Assembly (NCBI GenBank): GCA_003554945.1
Contig: PWHN01000070.1
Coordinates: 1-45,939 of the forward strand
Direction: 5' to 3'
Source of the DNA: a bacterium
GTDB taxonomy: Bacteria > T1Sed10-126
Length of the DNA: 45,939 nt
The position numbers were made by a program, and so were the translations under genes. Under the pieces are notes generated by a model that searched no databases, was not told the origin of the DNA, and was given only the letters and a program-made list of their open reading frames with translations. Of this stretch, positions 24,091 to 32,360 are shown piece after piece; position 1 is the stretch's first letter, and each line of letters begins with the position of its first letter.

Positions 24091-24687
24091 CTATTCACCT
24101 TCTTCGGTATCTTCGGTCGCTTTCTCCCCGGTCTCAGCGGGGACACCAACTTTCACTGAAGCGGGCCGTAAAATACGATCATAAAGCTTATATCCTTTTT
24201 GAAAAACTTCCAGCACAGTCTGTTCATCAAGGTCCTCACGATCTTCCCGCATCATACCTTCGTGTTTTTCGGGATCAAAAGTCTCCCCCTCAGCCTCGAT
24301 GGGTTCGACATTGTATCGATCCAGTAAATCCTTTAGCTGATCGTAAATCATTTCAATACCACGAGCAACCTCGTCATTGTCAAAGTCAATAGAATCCAGA
24401 GCTCGCTCAAAGTTGTCAATGACCTCAAGCAGCTCGGACAGCAGATCAGCATTGGCGTATTTTTTAAATTTTTCCTCTTCGCGTTGAAATCGCTTACGCA
24501 GGTTGTCAAGGTCTGCCGTTCGACGGTAGTATTTTTCCCGAAATTCGGCGGCTTCCTCTTCTAATTCAACGAGCTTTTCCTTTTCTATTTGCAAGATTTC
24601 TTCACTCTCTTTTCCAGAATCTTTTTCTAACTCCGCGTCTTTCTCGACGTTAGAATCTTCTTTTACAGTTTGACTCTCCTGGGACAT
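24091..24687 (-). CDS. grpE: Nucleotide exchange factor GrpE
   Basis: It releases ADP from DnaK. The product is 198 residues. The very acidic N-terminal 60 residues lead into the long dimer-forming coiled coil (EEEAAEFREKYYRRTADLDN and following). The four-helix region follows, then the beta-wing with F-D-P-E-K-H-E-G-M and the end strand G-Y-K-L-Y-D-R-I-L-R-P-A-S-V-K-V. AGGAGG lies 10 bases before ATG 24687. It is first in the grpE-dnaK-dnaJ-rsmE run. hrcA, which precedes grpE in most Firmicutes, is missing, and no CIRCE operator is visible upstream. Confidence 0.95.
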   Translation of the reverse strand: MSQESQTVKEDSNVEKDAELEKDSGKESEEILQIEKEKLVELEEEAAEFREKYYRRTADLDNLRKRFQREEEKFKKYANADLLSELLEVIDNFERALDSIDFDNDEVARGIEMIYDQLKDLLDRYNVEPIEAEGETFDPEKHEGMMREDREDLDEQTVLEVFQKGYKLYDRILRPASVKVGVPAETGEKATEDTEEGE

Positions 24688-24858
24688 AGTTTTTCTGCCT
24701 CCTGTACATATTTCAGCTATTCAGCCTGAAAAGCTCTTTAACGAGCTACCCCCGTAAAGGGAAGACTTACTACGTGGTATAAAAGCTAATAATCTTATCA
24801 AATAAAAACCTTTATATCGAGCCTCTTGATTGATTCACCAAAATCTTACGAGTTCGCT

Positions 24859-24880
24859 ATTGCCGGGCTTGACCCGCAAT
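24859..24880. repeat. ATTGC-CGGG hairpin of the GGATTCCGG family
   Basis: ATTGCCGGG, loop CTTGA, CCCGCAAT forms a short hairpin. It begins the repeat block 24859-25095 that fills most of the gap between grpE and mltG (24688-25183). No gene is visible in the gap. Confidence 0.6.
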
Positions 24881-24895
24881 CCATTTTAAGTTCTC

Positions 24896-24923
24896 AGTTT
24901 CCAGTTTATAGTTTCCAGTTATA
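24896..24923. repeat. Four 7-bp units
   Basis: AGTTTCC, AGTTTAT, AGTTTCC and AGTTATA lie in tandem, followed by TTTTAACCCGTAA. The same heptamers and the same follower occur as a ten-unit array at 42276-42345. Confidence 0.8.
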
Positions 24924-24979
24924 GGTTTTAACCCGTAATTCGCACCTCATAACCCGTAACAAGTTAAAATTCAAGATGG

Positions 24980-25091
24980 ATTCCGGATCGCGCTCCCGAG
25001 CACTCAATCAAATTGTAAGAACAATCTCTTACTTCTTGGTGTTAATTATTCATAGCACTTGCGATTGAGCGCTCGGTCGCTTGTCCGGAAT
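24980..25091. repeat. GGATTCCGG hairpin interrupted by a palindromic element
   Basis: ATTCCGG at 24980-24986 and CCGGAAT at 25085-25091 are the two arms of the dispersed hairpin. Here they are about 100 bases apart because the CCGAGCACTCAATC element (24996-25076) lies in the loop. Confidence 0.7.
24996..25076. mobile_element. Short MITE-like palindromic element in a hairpin loop
   Basis: The left end CCGAGCACTCAATC and right end GATTGAGCGCTCGG are inverted repeats with one mismatch, sharing their sequence with the 249-bp element at 14037. The 81-bp body has no reading frame. Confidence 0.6.
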
Positions 25092-25183
25092 GACGTTGAT
25101 AGGTTTTGTTGATTTCCAGTTATGCTCAATCATTACCTATAAGTAAACTAACCTGTCCGAAATTTATTCCAAAAAAATACCTG

Positions 25184-26182
25184 TTATCGCTGATACTTTT
25201 GCACCGCTTCGAGATGATCCTGGTGATTTTTGCTAAAGACATGGCTCCCGTCACCACGAGCAACAAAATAAAGTGCCTCAGTATCAGCGGGCTCAACAGC
25301 AGCAATAAGACTGGCAAGACCGGGACTACAAATAGGTCCGGGGGGCAGGCCACGGTTCTGGTAAGTATTATAGGGTGACTCCAGACGAAGCTGTGCATAG
25401 GTCAAATTAGCATTGTAATCGCCAAGCGCATAAAGAACGGTTGGGTCAGCCTGGAGTCGCATGTTAGCTTCCAGACGATTGTGAAAAACAGCGCTAATTT
25501 TACTCAATTCTTCGGGCAACCTTCCCTCACGTTCAATGATTGAAGCCATGGTTACTGCTTCGCGAAGACTCAATCCCAGTTCGGCGGCTCTTTCTTCCAG
25601 ACGATGCAGTTCAGCTATTTCCCAAAAACGTTCTACCAGCCTTTTCAGTGCTTCACGCGGTTCTTTATCAACCGCCAGACGGTAAGTATCCGGAAAAAGA
25701 TATCCCTCCAAAGTATCGGCCTCATCCAGACCAAGCTCTTTAATAAACTCCGCATCTTCCGATAATTGTTCCAACTCCTCAAGAGAAAAGTCCATCTCAG
25801 CGGCCAGACGAGAAAGTATTTGCCAGGAAGGCCAGCCCTCTCCCAGGCGAACCGTATTCAATATAGGAGCCCTGGAGCGCAGCTCATCAACCAGTTGCCA
25901 GCGGTTGATCGGCGGTTCAAGGCGCAAAGTCCCGGAGCGGAGATCCTGCTCCGCCTGCCGGAACCAGATCGCCCATCTAAATGCTTCCACCGAATCAATT
26001 ACTCCGGCCTCTTTTAAGACATGACCTATCTGCTGGCCGGAAGAACCTGAACGAATGTGTATCCTGGTTTCTTCTTCTAAAGGCAAGGTGGTGGTAAACC
26101 AGAACCACATCCCAAAAAGACCCACTATGAGCAAAAATCCGGCCACTGCCAGGCCGCTGAAAATAATTTTTTTCCAACTCAT
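25184..26182 (-). CDS. mltG: Endolytic murein transglycosylase MltG
   Basis: It cuts nascent peptidoglycan strands and so sets glycan length, anchored in the inner membrane facing the periplasm. The product is 332 residues, standard for the family. One TM lies at about 7-30, a LysM-like subdomain at 40-105 and the YceG domain at 110-330. The catalytic Glu is E217 in M-A-S-I-I-E-R-E-G, matching E218 of E. coli. L-Q-A-D-P-T-V-L-Y-A-L-G and S-P-Y-N-T-Y-x-x-x-G-L-P-P-G-P-I are also intact. Its start overlaps the stop of ruvX by four bases (ATGA). The alaS-ruvX-mltG order is common in Firmicutes. Confidence 0.95.
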   Translation of the reverse strand: MSWKKIIFSGLAVAGFLLIVGLFGMWFWFTTTLPLEEETRIHIRSGSSGQQIGHVLKEAGVIDSVEAFRWAIWFRQAEQDLRSGTLRLEPPINRWQLVDELRSRAPILNTVRLGEGWPSWQILSRLAAEMDFSLEELEQLSEDAEFIKELGLDEADTLEGYLFPDTYRLAVDKEPREALKRLVERFWEIAELHRLEERAAELGLSLREAVTMASIIEREGRLPEELSKISAVFHNRLEANMRLQADPTVLYALGDYNANLTYAQLRLESPYNTYQNRGLPPGPICSPGLASLIAAVEPADTEALYFVARGDGSHVFSKNHQDHLEAVQKYQR

Positions 26183-26586
26183 TTTTCCGCTCCTTTTTTA
26201 GTAATGAAATGGTTAACAATTAAGGCCGCCGCATCAGCGTCTCGCCGGTCTTCTGAAGCCCCTCGTGATTGAGCAAGTCGGCGGGCTTGCTTTGACGTGT
26301 AACGTTCACTAACTCGTTCACAGGGGGTTGACAGCGGAGACAGGTAGACTTGAATAAACTCATCAACCTGACGGGTACGCTCGTTTTCTCCGCCGCCAAG
26401 TGGTTCCGGATATCCAATCAGCAAAAGCTCAACTTGATAATTATCAAGAACCTGCTGGAGTTCGGCCGACAAATCATCCGTCGCTCGATCGATGACTTTT
26501 AGAGGCCGGGCGATTACCTGACCGGGGTCCGAAATAGCCAGCCCGACGTAACGGAGCCCGGGATCAATACCCAGCAGGCGCGCCAT
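26179..26586 (-). CDS. ruvX: RuvX/YqgF-family Holliday-junction resolvase-like nuclease
   Basis: The RNase H-like fold protein is proposed to resolve Holliday junctions and to process the 5' end of pre-16S rRNA. The real start is ATG 26586, preceded closely by AGGAGA. The open frame extends further upstream inside alaS, but that part has no family similarity. The product is 135 residues. Motifs: G-I-D-P-G at 6-10 with catalytic Asp8, G-L-A-I-S-D, a central L-L-I-G-Y-P, and the C-terminal D-A-D-A-A-A-L-I with the last acidic residue. It overlaps the end of alaS by 23 bases and the start of mltG by four, so all three are tightly coupled. Confidence 0.85.
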   Translation of the reverse strand: MARLLGIDPGLRYVGLAISDPGQVIARPLKVIDRATDDLSAELQQVLDNYQVELLLIGYPEPLGGGENERTRQVDEFIQVYLSPLSTPCERVSERYTSKQARRLAQSRGASEDRRDADAAALIVNHFITKKGAEK

Positions 26587-29212
26587 ACTTCTCCTGTAAC
26601 AGTGCGTTAATTTCTTCCACAACCCGGGGGATGCCACTCGGGTCACTTCCCCCGGCCTGGGCGAAATCCGGCCGGCCGCCTCCACCGCCACCCACCAGCT
26701 TACCTAACTTGCCGACCAGCTCACCGGCCTTAACTTCAGCCGTGAGGTCATCGGTTACCCCGGCCAGGAGCTGTACGGAATCTTCGCGTTCATTTATCAG
26801 TAGGACAACACCAGTTTCCAATTCCTCCCGCAGGTTGTCGAGCAGTTTTTTCAATGTATCATCGTCCGCCGCTTCAAATTTTTCACAGATAAAGCTTACC
26901 CTACCAAACTGGCGTGCCTCACTTAACAACTGCTCAGCTCTGCCGGAAGCCTGTTTTTGACGATAACTTTCCAGTTCCTTCTCCTGGTCAGAAATTTTAT
27001 TCTCCAGTTCCTGAAGCCGAGGAATGATCTCTTCTTCCCGCTGAACTCCGGCCGCGGAACGAACCTCTTCAAGAGCGCGCCGGCGTTTTGCGAGAAACTG
27101 ATAGGCCGGCAACCCGGACCGGGCTTCAATCCGACGCACCCCGGCAGCGACAGAAGTTTCATCCGTAATAACAAAAGCTCCAATTAGACCGGTGTTTGCG
27201 ACATGGGTTCCGCCACAGAGTTCCTTGCTGACAATCCCCTCCGGGGATTCGATCTTAACGACCCGGACTGTCTCTCCGTAATGTTCACCAAAGAAGGCAA
27301 GCGCCCCCTCGGATTCTGCCTGGCGACGGCTCATCTTCTGAGTTTGCAGGGGAAACTCGCCACTTACCATTTGATTCACCTTTGCCTCTATTCTTTCAAG
27401 CTGTTCTGCCGATACTTTTTGATTGTAGGTGAAATCAAAACGAAAATAATCGGGGCCAACAAAACTACCACTCTGCATGACTTGTTCGCCCAGTTCATCC
27501 CGCAGGGCAGCCTGGAGCAAATGTGTCGAGGTGTGATGACGCATTACGGCCCTGCGGCGGTCTTTATCAATAGAGGCCCAGAGTTGATCCCCAACAGAAA
27601 TTTTTTCTCCAGCACGACCGTGATGGGTGTAAACATCACCGGCCGGTCGAGTGTCTTTGACTTTAAATTCACCTATCGTTCCCCGGTCCCCCACCTGGCC
27701 TCCCTGTTCAGCATAAAAAGGGGTGCGGTCCAGTATGACCACCCCTTCATCCCCTGCTGATAGCTCTTCAACCTGCTGACCTGCTTTAAACAGAGCGACT
27801 ACCTGGCTCTCAGTTTCAAAATTTTGGTAGCCGATAAAATCAGTCGCCTGCAGACCGGCGACATCAAGCTCAGCCTCATCAGATGTTTCTCTGTTTCCTC
27901 TACTCTGCCTGCGATGCTCCTCACGAGCGGCCTCAATTTCATCAGAAGAGTAATCTATGCCTTCGTCTCGTAAGACTTCTGTCGTCATTTCAATCGGCAG
28001 CCCGTGGGTTTCATAAAGATCAAAAATTTCCTGTCCGGAAAACTGATTTTTATTCCCCTCCCTCACCCCTTCAAGCCGGGACTCCAGCTCGTCAAGACCA
28101 CGATCAAGGGTGCGGTTGAACTGCTCTTCTTCCCTTCTTAGATTTTTTTCAATCACTTTACGCTTATCAGCAAGTAACTCGTAATGTTCGCCCATAACAG
28201 CAACCACAGTGGAAATAAGCTCATATAAAAAGGGCTCGCGGAAATTAATTTTTCTGCCCCATCGACCGGCGCGGCGAATCAAGCGGCGGAGAATATAACC
28301 GCGCCCTTCGTTCCCGGGAAGCAGTCCTTCGGCGAGTAAAAAGGCGGCGGCTCGAACATGATCGGCAATTACCCGCAACGCAATCTGTTCATCGCCATTC
28401 GCGTCAGCATCAACACCGGCCAGGTCTGCCGCCTCCGCAATCAGCGGTTTGAATAGATCTGTCTCAAAGTTTGTCTGAACTCCCTGTTTGACTACCGCCA
28501 GACGCTCCAGCCCCAGACCCGTGTCTATGTTTTGCCGGGGCAAAGGTGTAAGATCTCCCGACTTGTCTCTATTATATTGCATAAAGACCAGGTTCCATAG
28601 TTCAAGCATCCGATCTGCACCGGCCTTAACCAGCTGTCGGGCTTGCTCGGGAGCAGCAGAAGTAGATTCAAGATCATAGTGAACTTCGCTGCAGGGACCA
28701 CAGGGGCCGGTTTCGCTCATTGCCCAGAAATTTTCAGACACATCAAATTCCAGTATGCGCTCTTCCGGCACTCCCGCCTCTTCAATCCAGAGCCGGCGAG
28801 CCTCTTCATCAGCGACAAGATTCTGGTCCGGGTCACCTCCAAAAATACCAACCCACATACGCTCCGGCTTCAGATCCATCTCCCCCGTTAAGAAATCCCA
28901 GGCGTAAAGAATTGCCTCGGATTTAAAGTAATCACCAAAACTAAAATTACCGAGCATCTCAAAGAAAGTGTGGTGACGGGCAGTATGCCCCACGTTCTCG
29001 ATATCTGCCGTGCGGAGACACTTTTGAGCGGTAGTAACCCGGGAAGCGGGAGGACTCTCCTCGCCCAGAAAATACGGTTTAAAAGGCACCATACCGGCTA
29101 TGTTAAAGAGAAGTTCGGGGTCGGAAGGAAGTAACGGAGCACTGTCCAGAACTTTGTGGCCCCGCTCCGCGAAAAAATTAAGGAAACTCGAACGTATTTC
29201 TGCTGATTCCAA
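26564..29212 (-). CDS. alaS: Alanine--tRNA ligase
   Basis: It charges tRNA-Ala with alanine and edits mischarged Ser or Gly. The product is about 882 residues, full length. The class II catalytic core begins R-S-S-F-L-N-F-F-A-E-R-G-H, and motif 2 lies near A-R-H-H-T-F-F-E-M-L-G-N-F. The editing domain has H-H-T-S-T-H-L-L and C-G-G-T-H (all zinc ligands). The C-Ala domain ends with a Gly run, G-G-G-G-G-G-R-P-D-F-A-Q-A-G-G. The start is a TTG: codon 29212 is 8 bases after GGAGG, and the in-frame TTG at 29215 is 5 bases after it. No T-box leader is visible upstream. ruvX overlaps its 3' end. Confidence 0.97.
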   Translation of the reverse strand: MESAEIRSSFLNFFAERGHKVLDSAPLLPSDPELLFNIAGMVPFKPYFLGEESPPASRVTTAQKCLRTADIENVGHTARHHTFFEMLGNFSFGDYFKSEAILYAWDFLTGEMDLKPERMWVGIFGGDPDQNLVADEEARRLWIEEAGVPEERILEFDVSENFWAMSETGPCGPCSEVHYDLESTSAAPEQARQLVKAGADRMLELWNLVFMQYNRDKSGDLTPLPRQNIDTGLGLERLAVVKQGVQTNFETDLFKPLIAEAADLAGVDADANGDEQIALRVIADHVRAAAFLLAEGLLPGNEGRGYILRRLIRRAGRWGRKINFREPFLYELISTVVAVMGEHYELLADKRKVIEKNLRREEEQFNRTLDRGLDELESRLEGVREGNKNQFSGQEIFDLYETHGLPIEMTTEVLRDEGIDYSSDEIEAAREEHRRQSRGNRETSDEAELDVAGLQATDFIGYQNFETESQVVALFKAGQQVEELSAGDEGVVILDRTPFYAEQGGQVGDRGTIGEFKVKDTRPAGDVYTHHGRAGEKISVGDQLWASIDKDRRRAVMRHHTSTHLLQAALRDELGEQVMQSGSFVGPDYFRFDFTYNQKVSAEQLERIEAKVNQMVSGEFPLQTQKMSRRQAESEGALAFFGEHYGETVRVVKIESPEGIVSKELCGGTHVANTGLIGAFVITDETSVAAGVRRIEARSGLPAYQFLAKRRRALEEVRSAAGVQREEEIIPRLQELENKISDQEKELESYRQKQASGRAEQLLSEARQFGRVSFICEKFEAADDDTLKKLLDNLREELETGVVLLINEREDSVQLLAGVTDDLTAEVKAGELVGKLGKLVGGGGGGRPDFAQAGGSDPSGIPRVVEEINALLQEKYGAPAGY

Positions 29213-29240
29213 CAAAAAAACCTCCAGTGAAATATAATCG

Positions 29241-29264
29241 GTTAAAATTCAACATGGATTCCGG
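29241..29264. repeat. Half copy of the GGATTCCGG hairpin module
   Basis: GTTAAAATTCAACATGGATTCCGG matches the left arm at 24963-24986. The right arm is missing, and the copy ends exactly at the stop codon of the minus-strand gene that finishes at 29265. Confidence 0.6.
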
Positions 29265-30269
29265 TCAAAACAACAGGGCAAAAAATAAATCGGGGACGCC
29301 AATAAAAAGAAGGAACATTGCAATAGCAAAAACAATCATAAATGTTGCCAGAAAATAAAGAATAAAATTAAGAGTTTTGTTTTCCTCCCCGGACGGCCGA
29401 TGCAACTTCACCCGTGCCTGATCGGGTTGAACTCCGCGGCCGTAGACCCTCTGCTTGAATTTAGTCCAGAACTGGATCTCACCACGGTTTTCTCCCAATT
29501 TCAGAGCAGCCAGCTCTGCCGGTATTGGCCGGGAAACCAGGTAATCTTTTGAGGCTTCCTCGTCAATAAGAGAACTATTCAGCCGCTCAAGTGATTCACC
29601 GACCACACGCACCAGTATTTCATCTCCAAGACGAAGATCATTTAACTCCTGACCGGCGAGCGGATCGATACAGGTCTCAACATAAAGCAAGTGGGCTGCA
29701 TTGGCTTCAATCTGTGAAACAACACCGTTTGATTCAGTTTTCTTTTCTTTTACCTGCTTATCAGAATGTTCTGTAACCTCAGGCCGCTTCCAGGGCAGAA
29801 TTTTCAATTTAACGTCACAATCAGCAGCGCCAAGCAAACTATTTTTGATAAATTCACTCAATTGCTCTTTTACAGGCTCCAACTCGTTATCCCGCAAGTC
29901 ATGGGCAATAGTGCGAAGAGAAATTGACGAATTAAAATAATCCTCCAGCCGATTTTTCACTCTTGAAGAATCCCGGCTAATTTTTTCGTTCGCCGCATCG
30001 CGAACAGCAATTTTTAAGTTCTGATAGAGCCTGTACGGTTGTTCGTCGAAATCAAAACTCTCCAGCCCCTCCGCCTCTTCTGATGCAAATACTACCAGAT
30101 TCTCGACTCGCTCCATGTCCGGGTCAACTCGCAGAGAAACGACTGAAAGCACATTTAATTTGCGATGCTGCGATGAACAATAAATAACAATTGCTGCCAG
30201 CCGGCCGGCACTATAGGCCCAGCCCTTCTCTTCAGATAAATTTGATGGAGGACTGGATTCTTCAGCCAA
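29265..30269 (-). CDS. Unknown protein with C-terminal membrane segment
   Basis: I do not recognise the family. The open frame runs back into the gene upstream, but TTG 30269 lies 9 bases after GGAGG and overlaps the upstream stop region, so I take it as the start (335 residues). The first 290 residues are soluble, charged and mixed alpha/beta. Examples are S-A-G-R-L-A-A-I-V-I-Y-C near the start and the strand R-K-L-N-V-L-S-V-V-S-L. Residues 297-335 are very hydrophobic (one long or two short TMs) and end in Phe. The protein is therefore tail-anchored, with the bulk probably cytoplasmic. Tight coupling to the upstream four-TM protein suggests that they form one complex. The function is unknown. 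Confidence 0.6.
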   Translation of the reverse strand: MAEESSPPSNLSEEKGWAYSAGRLAAIVIYCSSQHRKLNVLSVVSLRVDPDMERVENLVVFASEEAEGLESFDFDEQPYRLYQNLKIAVRDAANEKISRDSSRVKNRLEDYFNSSISLRTIAHDLRDNELEPVKEQLSEFIKNSLLGAADCDVKLKILPWKRPEVTEHSDKQVKEKKTESNGVVSQIEANAAHLLYVETCIDPLAGQELNDLRLGDEILVRVVGESLERLNSSLIDEEASKDYLVSRPIPAELAALKLGENRGEIQFWTKFKQRVYGRGVQPDQARVKLHRPSGEENKTLNFILYFLATFMIVFAIAMFLLFIGVPDLFFALLF

Positions 30270-30270
30270 A

Positions 30271-31008
30271 TCAACCGGCCTCCTCAAAAAAGTCGGAAGA
30301 ATCAAAAAGTTTTCTTTCCAGCTCCGCCTCAAGCTCGTCCAGGTCAGCATACCGATCTTGCTCACAGGAAAACTTCGATAGATCCGCATCGCTAACCCCA
30401 ACAACCATGGCCAATTGCCGCAGAGAAATCAGAGTAACAAAGAAACCAGATAACACCAGAGCAAAAAAGACAAGCACGCCGTAATAACGAAGATACGTAA
30501 GTATTGACTCAATCAGTTGTGGATATCCGGCGAGCAAGCTGAAAAGGTTATTTAAGACGAACAAATAGAGCCCTGCCAGCAGAAGAAATGTAGTGCCCAT
30601 GCTAACGATAATAAATAGCAAAATCCGCCGCCGGAGCTGACCATAAAACCAGACACGGGCGCGGGTAATGATTTCAGGAGTTTCGGACTCCGCCTCTGTT
30701 TCCATCTCTTTCAACCTTTGGAGCGGTGGCGCGAAAGCTTTTAAAGTTCGTATGCCAGAGAGCAGAATAGCAGCGCCGGTAATAATAACAACGAGGGCAA
30801 CGGCGGCGGCTGGATAACCAACAAGTTCACCAACTGAATAGGCTGCTCCCGCAACTTCTGGCTGCACCCTTACAAAAAGGTTGAGACTTAACCAGTATAG
30901 AAAGGTGATTAAAAAAAGAACAACTAACATTCCGGCCAGGGGTGGTAGTATAAGATTCAACAATGTCTTCACATAGTGGCTTGTCTCTTCATCAGCGGGC
31001 ACAGACAT
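30271..31008 (-). CDS. Four-TM integral membrane protein of unknown function
   Basis: The product is 245 residues. TMs lie at about 15-40, 62-85, 130-152 and 170-195. A charged loop (about 88-128, with R-L-K-E-M-E-T-E-A-E-S-E) separates the two pairs, and an acidic helical tail follows (D-L-D-E-L-E-A-E-L-E-R-K-L). Both ends would face the cytoplasm. I know no family for it. Its ATG directly follows the rdgB stop (TGAATG), with GGAG four bases upstream, and its own stop overlaps the start region of the next unknown gene. The pair sits between rph-rdgB and alaS, where Firmicutes usually have other genes, so it may be specific to this lineage. Confidence 0.7.
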   Translation of the reverse strand: MSVPADEETSHYVKTLLNLILPPLAGMLVVLFLITFLYWLSLNLFVRVQPEVAGAAYSVGELVGYPAAAVALVVIITGAAILLSGIRTLKAFAPPLQRLKEMETEAESETPEIITRARVWFYGQLRRRILLFIIVSMGTTFLLLAGLYLFVLNNLFSLLAGYPQLIESILTYLRYYGVLVFFALVLSGFFVTLISLRQLAMVVGVSDADLSKFSCEQDRYADLDELEAELERKLFDSSDFFEEAG

Positions 31009-31620
31009 TCAACTCCGTTCCCCGTTAATTTGTTTGCGAATCAAACTAAGCATCTTATTGAGCGCAAGGGCCCGATGGCTGAGCCAGTTTTTTACCCGCG
31101 GCGGCAGCTCACCAAAGGTCTTCCAGTCGGCTTCTTTAACTTCAAAAATTGGGTCATAGCCAAAACCACGTTCCCCTCGCGGCTCCATGGAAATTCGTCC
31201 TTTACAGATTCCCCGGCTGTGAAACAACTGTTCGCCGTCATCAACAAGGACCATCTCACAGACATACCTTGCCGTCCGTTCTTCCGGTTCGAGTCCGGCC
31301 AGTTTTTCTAAAAGAAAGCGGTTACGATCAGCGGCGTCCGCATCTTCGCCCGCCCAACGGGAGGAGTGTATCCCCGGGGCACCACTCAGGGCTTCAACCT
31401 CCAGCCCGGAGTCGTCAGCCAGTGACGGCTGACCGGTTTTTTCGTAAGCTTCGTCCGCCTTAATGCGAGCGTTTTCCAGGTAGCTATTCCCGGATTCAGG
31501 TCGCTGCAACTCAAGGTCTATATCAAACAGAGAAATTAGTTCAAGATCATGTTTTTCAAATTCTTGCCGCATCTCCCGGTATTTGTGGCGATTACCGGTA
31601 GCCAGGACAATTTTATCCAT
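31009..31620 (-). CDS. rdgB: dITP/XTP pyrophosphatase (RdgB/HAM1)
   Basis: It hydrolyses the non-canonical purine nucleotides dITP, ITP and XTP to monophosphates, keeping them out of DNA and RNA. The product is 203 residues, the normal size. Family motifs: A-T-G-N-R-H-K-Y-R-E-M (7-17), S-L-A-D-D-S-G-L-E-V with the metal-binding Asps, G-A-P-G-I-H-S-S-R-W-A-G, G-F-G-Y-D-P-I-F and S-H-R-A-L-A-L. GAGG lies 6 bases before ATG 31620, and the gene overlaps the end of rph by 8 bases. The rph-rdgB pair is typical of Firmicutes. Confidence 0.95.
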   Translation of the reverse strand: MDKIVLATGNRHKYREMRQEFEKHDLELISLFDIDLELQRPESGNSYLENARIKADEAYEKTGQPSLADDSGLEVEALSGAPGIHSSRWAGEDADAADRNRFLLEKLAGLEPEERTARYVCEMVLVDDGEQLFHSRGICKGRISMEPRGERGFGYDPIFEVKEADWKTFGELPPRVKNWLSHRALALNKMLSLIRKQINGERS

Positions 31621-32338
31621 TCGCTTCCTCCAGGGCTTCGTTCTGGATTTTTATCAGTCGCTGGGCACCTTCACGGGCCAGTTCATAGAAACTGTTGTAT
31701 TCGGGCGGTGTAAAAAGAGCCTCTTCACCAGAGGCCTGTATTTCAGCTATCTGCCCGTCAGCGGTCAACGCAAAGTTTACATCAACTTCGGCCTTATTAT
31801 CCTCCTCGTAGTTCAAATCAAGCATTATTTCATCATCAACGCGTCCAACGCTGACCGCTGCGAGCTGATTTTTTACCGGGTCTTCATCCAACCGGCTTTT
31901 GCGTAACAGATGGTTAACCGCCATACGCAGGGCGACAAACCCGCCGGTTATAGCAGCAGTTCGAGTGCCACCGTCGGCTTGAAGCACGTCACAGTCGACC
32001 CAGATTGTCCGCGGGCCTAACTTTTCAAGATCAACCACGGCCCGAAAAGTTCTCCCTACCAAACGCTGGATTTCATACGTGCGCCCTTTGCGGTGGCCGT
32101 GAACTACCTCTCTTACCTGGCGGTGCGGGGCTGAACGCGGCAGCATACTATATTCAGCCGTAACCCAGCCAGTATTGGTGTGCTGAAGGTGATAGGGCTG
32201 GCTTTCATCCACAGTCGCATTACAGAGCACCCGCGTTCTACCGGTGGAAATAAGCACCGAACCCTCGGGGTAAACTATGTAGTCGGTTTCAATGTCAACT
32301 TCGCGCAGTTCATCATTTTCTCGTCCATCAGGTCGCAA
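31613..32338 (-). CDS. rph: Ribonuclease PH
   Basis: It is a phosphate-dependent 3'-to-5' exoribonuclease that trims the 3' ends of tRNA precursors. TTG 32338 is the likely start: it gives M-R-P-D-G-R-E-N-D-E-L-R, the usual opening of the family, five bases after AGGTGA. The GTG at 32347 lies within that motif. The product is 242 residues. Visible signatures are the phosphate-site run A-D-G-G-T-R-T-A-A-I-T-G, S-V-G-R-V-D and D-L-N-Y-E-E-D. It forms hexamer rings in known relatives. It is followed with overlap by rdgB. Confidence 0.94.
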   Translation of the reverse strand: MRPDGRENDELREVDIETDYIVYPEGSVLISTGRTRVLCNATVDESQPYHLQHTNTGWVTAEYSMLPRSAPHRQVREVVHGHRKGRTYEIQRLVGRTFRAVVDLEKLGPRTIWVDCDVLQADGGTRTAAITGGFVALRMAVNHLLRKSRLDEDPVKNQLAAVSVGRVDDEIMLDLNYEEDNKAEVDVNFALTADGQIAEIQASGEEALFTPPEYNSFYELAREGAQRLIKIQNEALEEANG

Positions 32339-32360
32339 AAAAATCACCTACAGGTATAGA

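Noticed and set aside
26587-26691. N-terminal extension of ruvX into alaS.
   Set aside because: The family pattern starts at M-A-R-L-L-G-I-D-P-G with a ribosome binding site. The upstream part is an out-of-frame reading of alaS.
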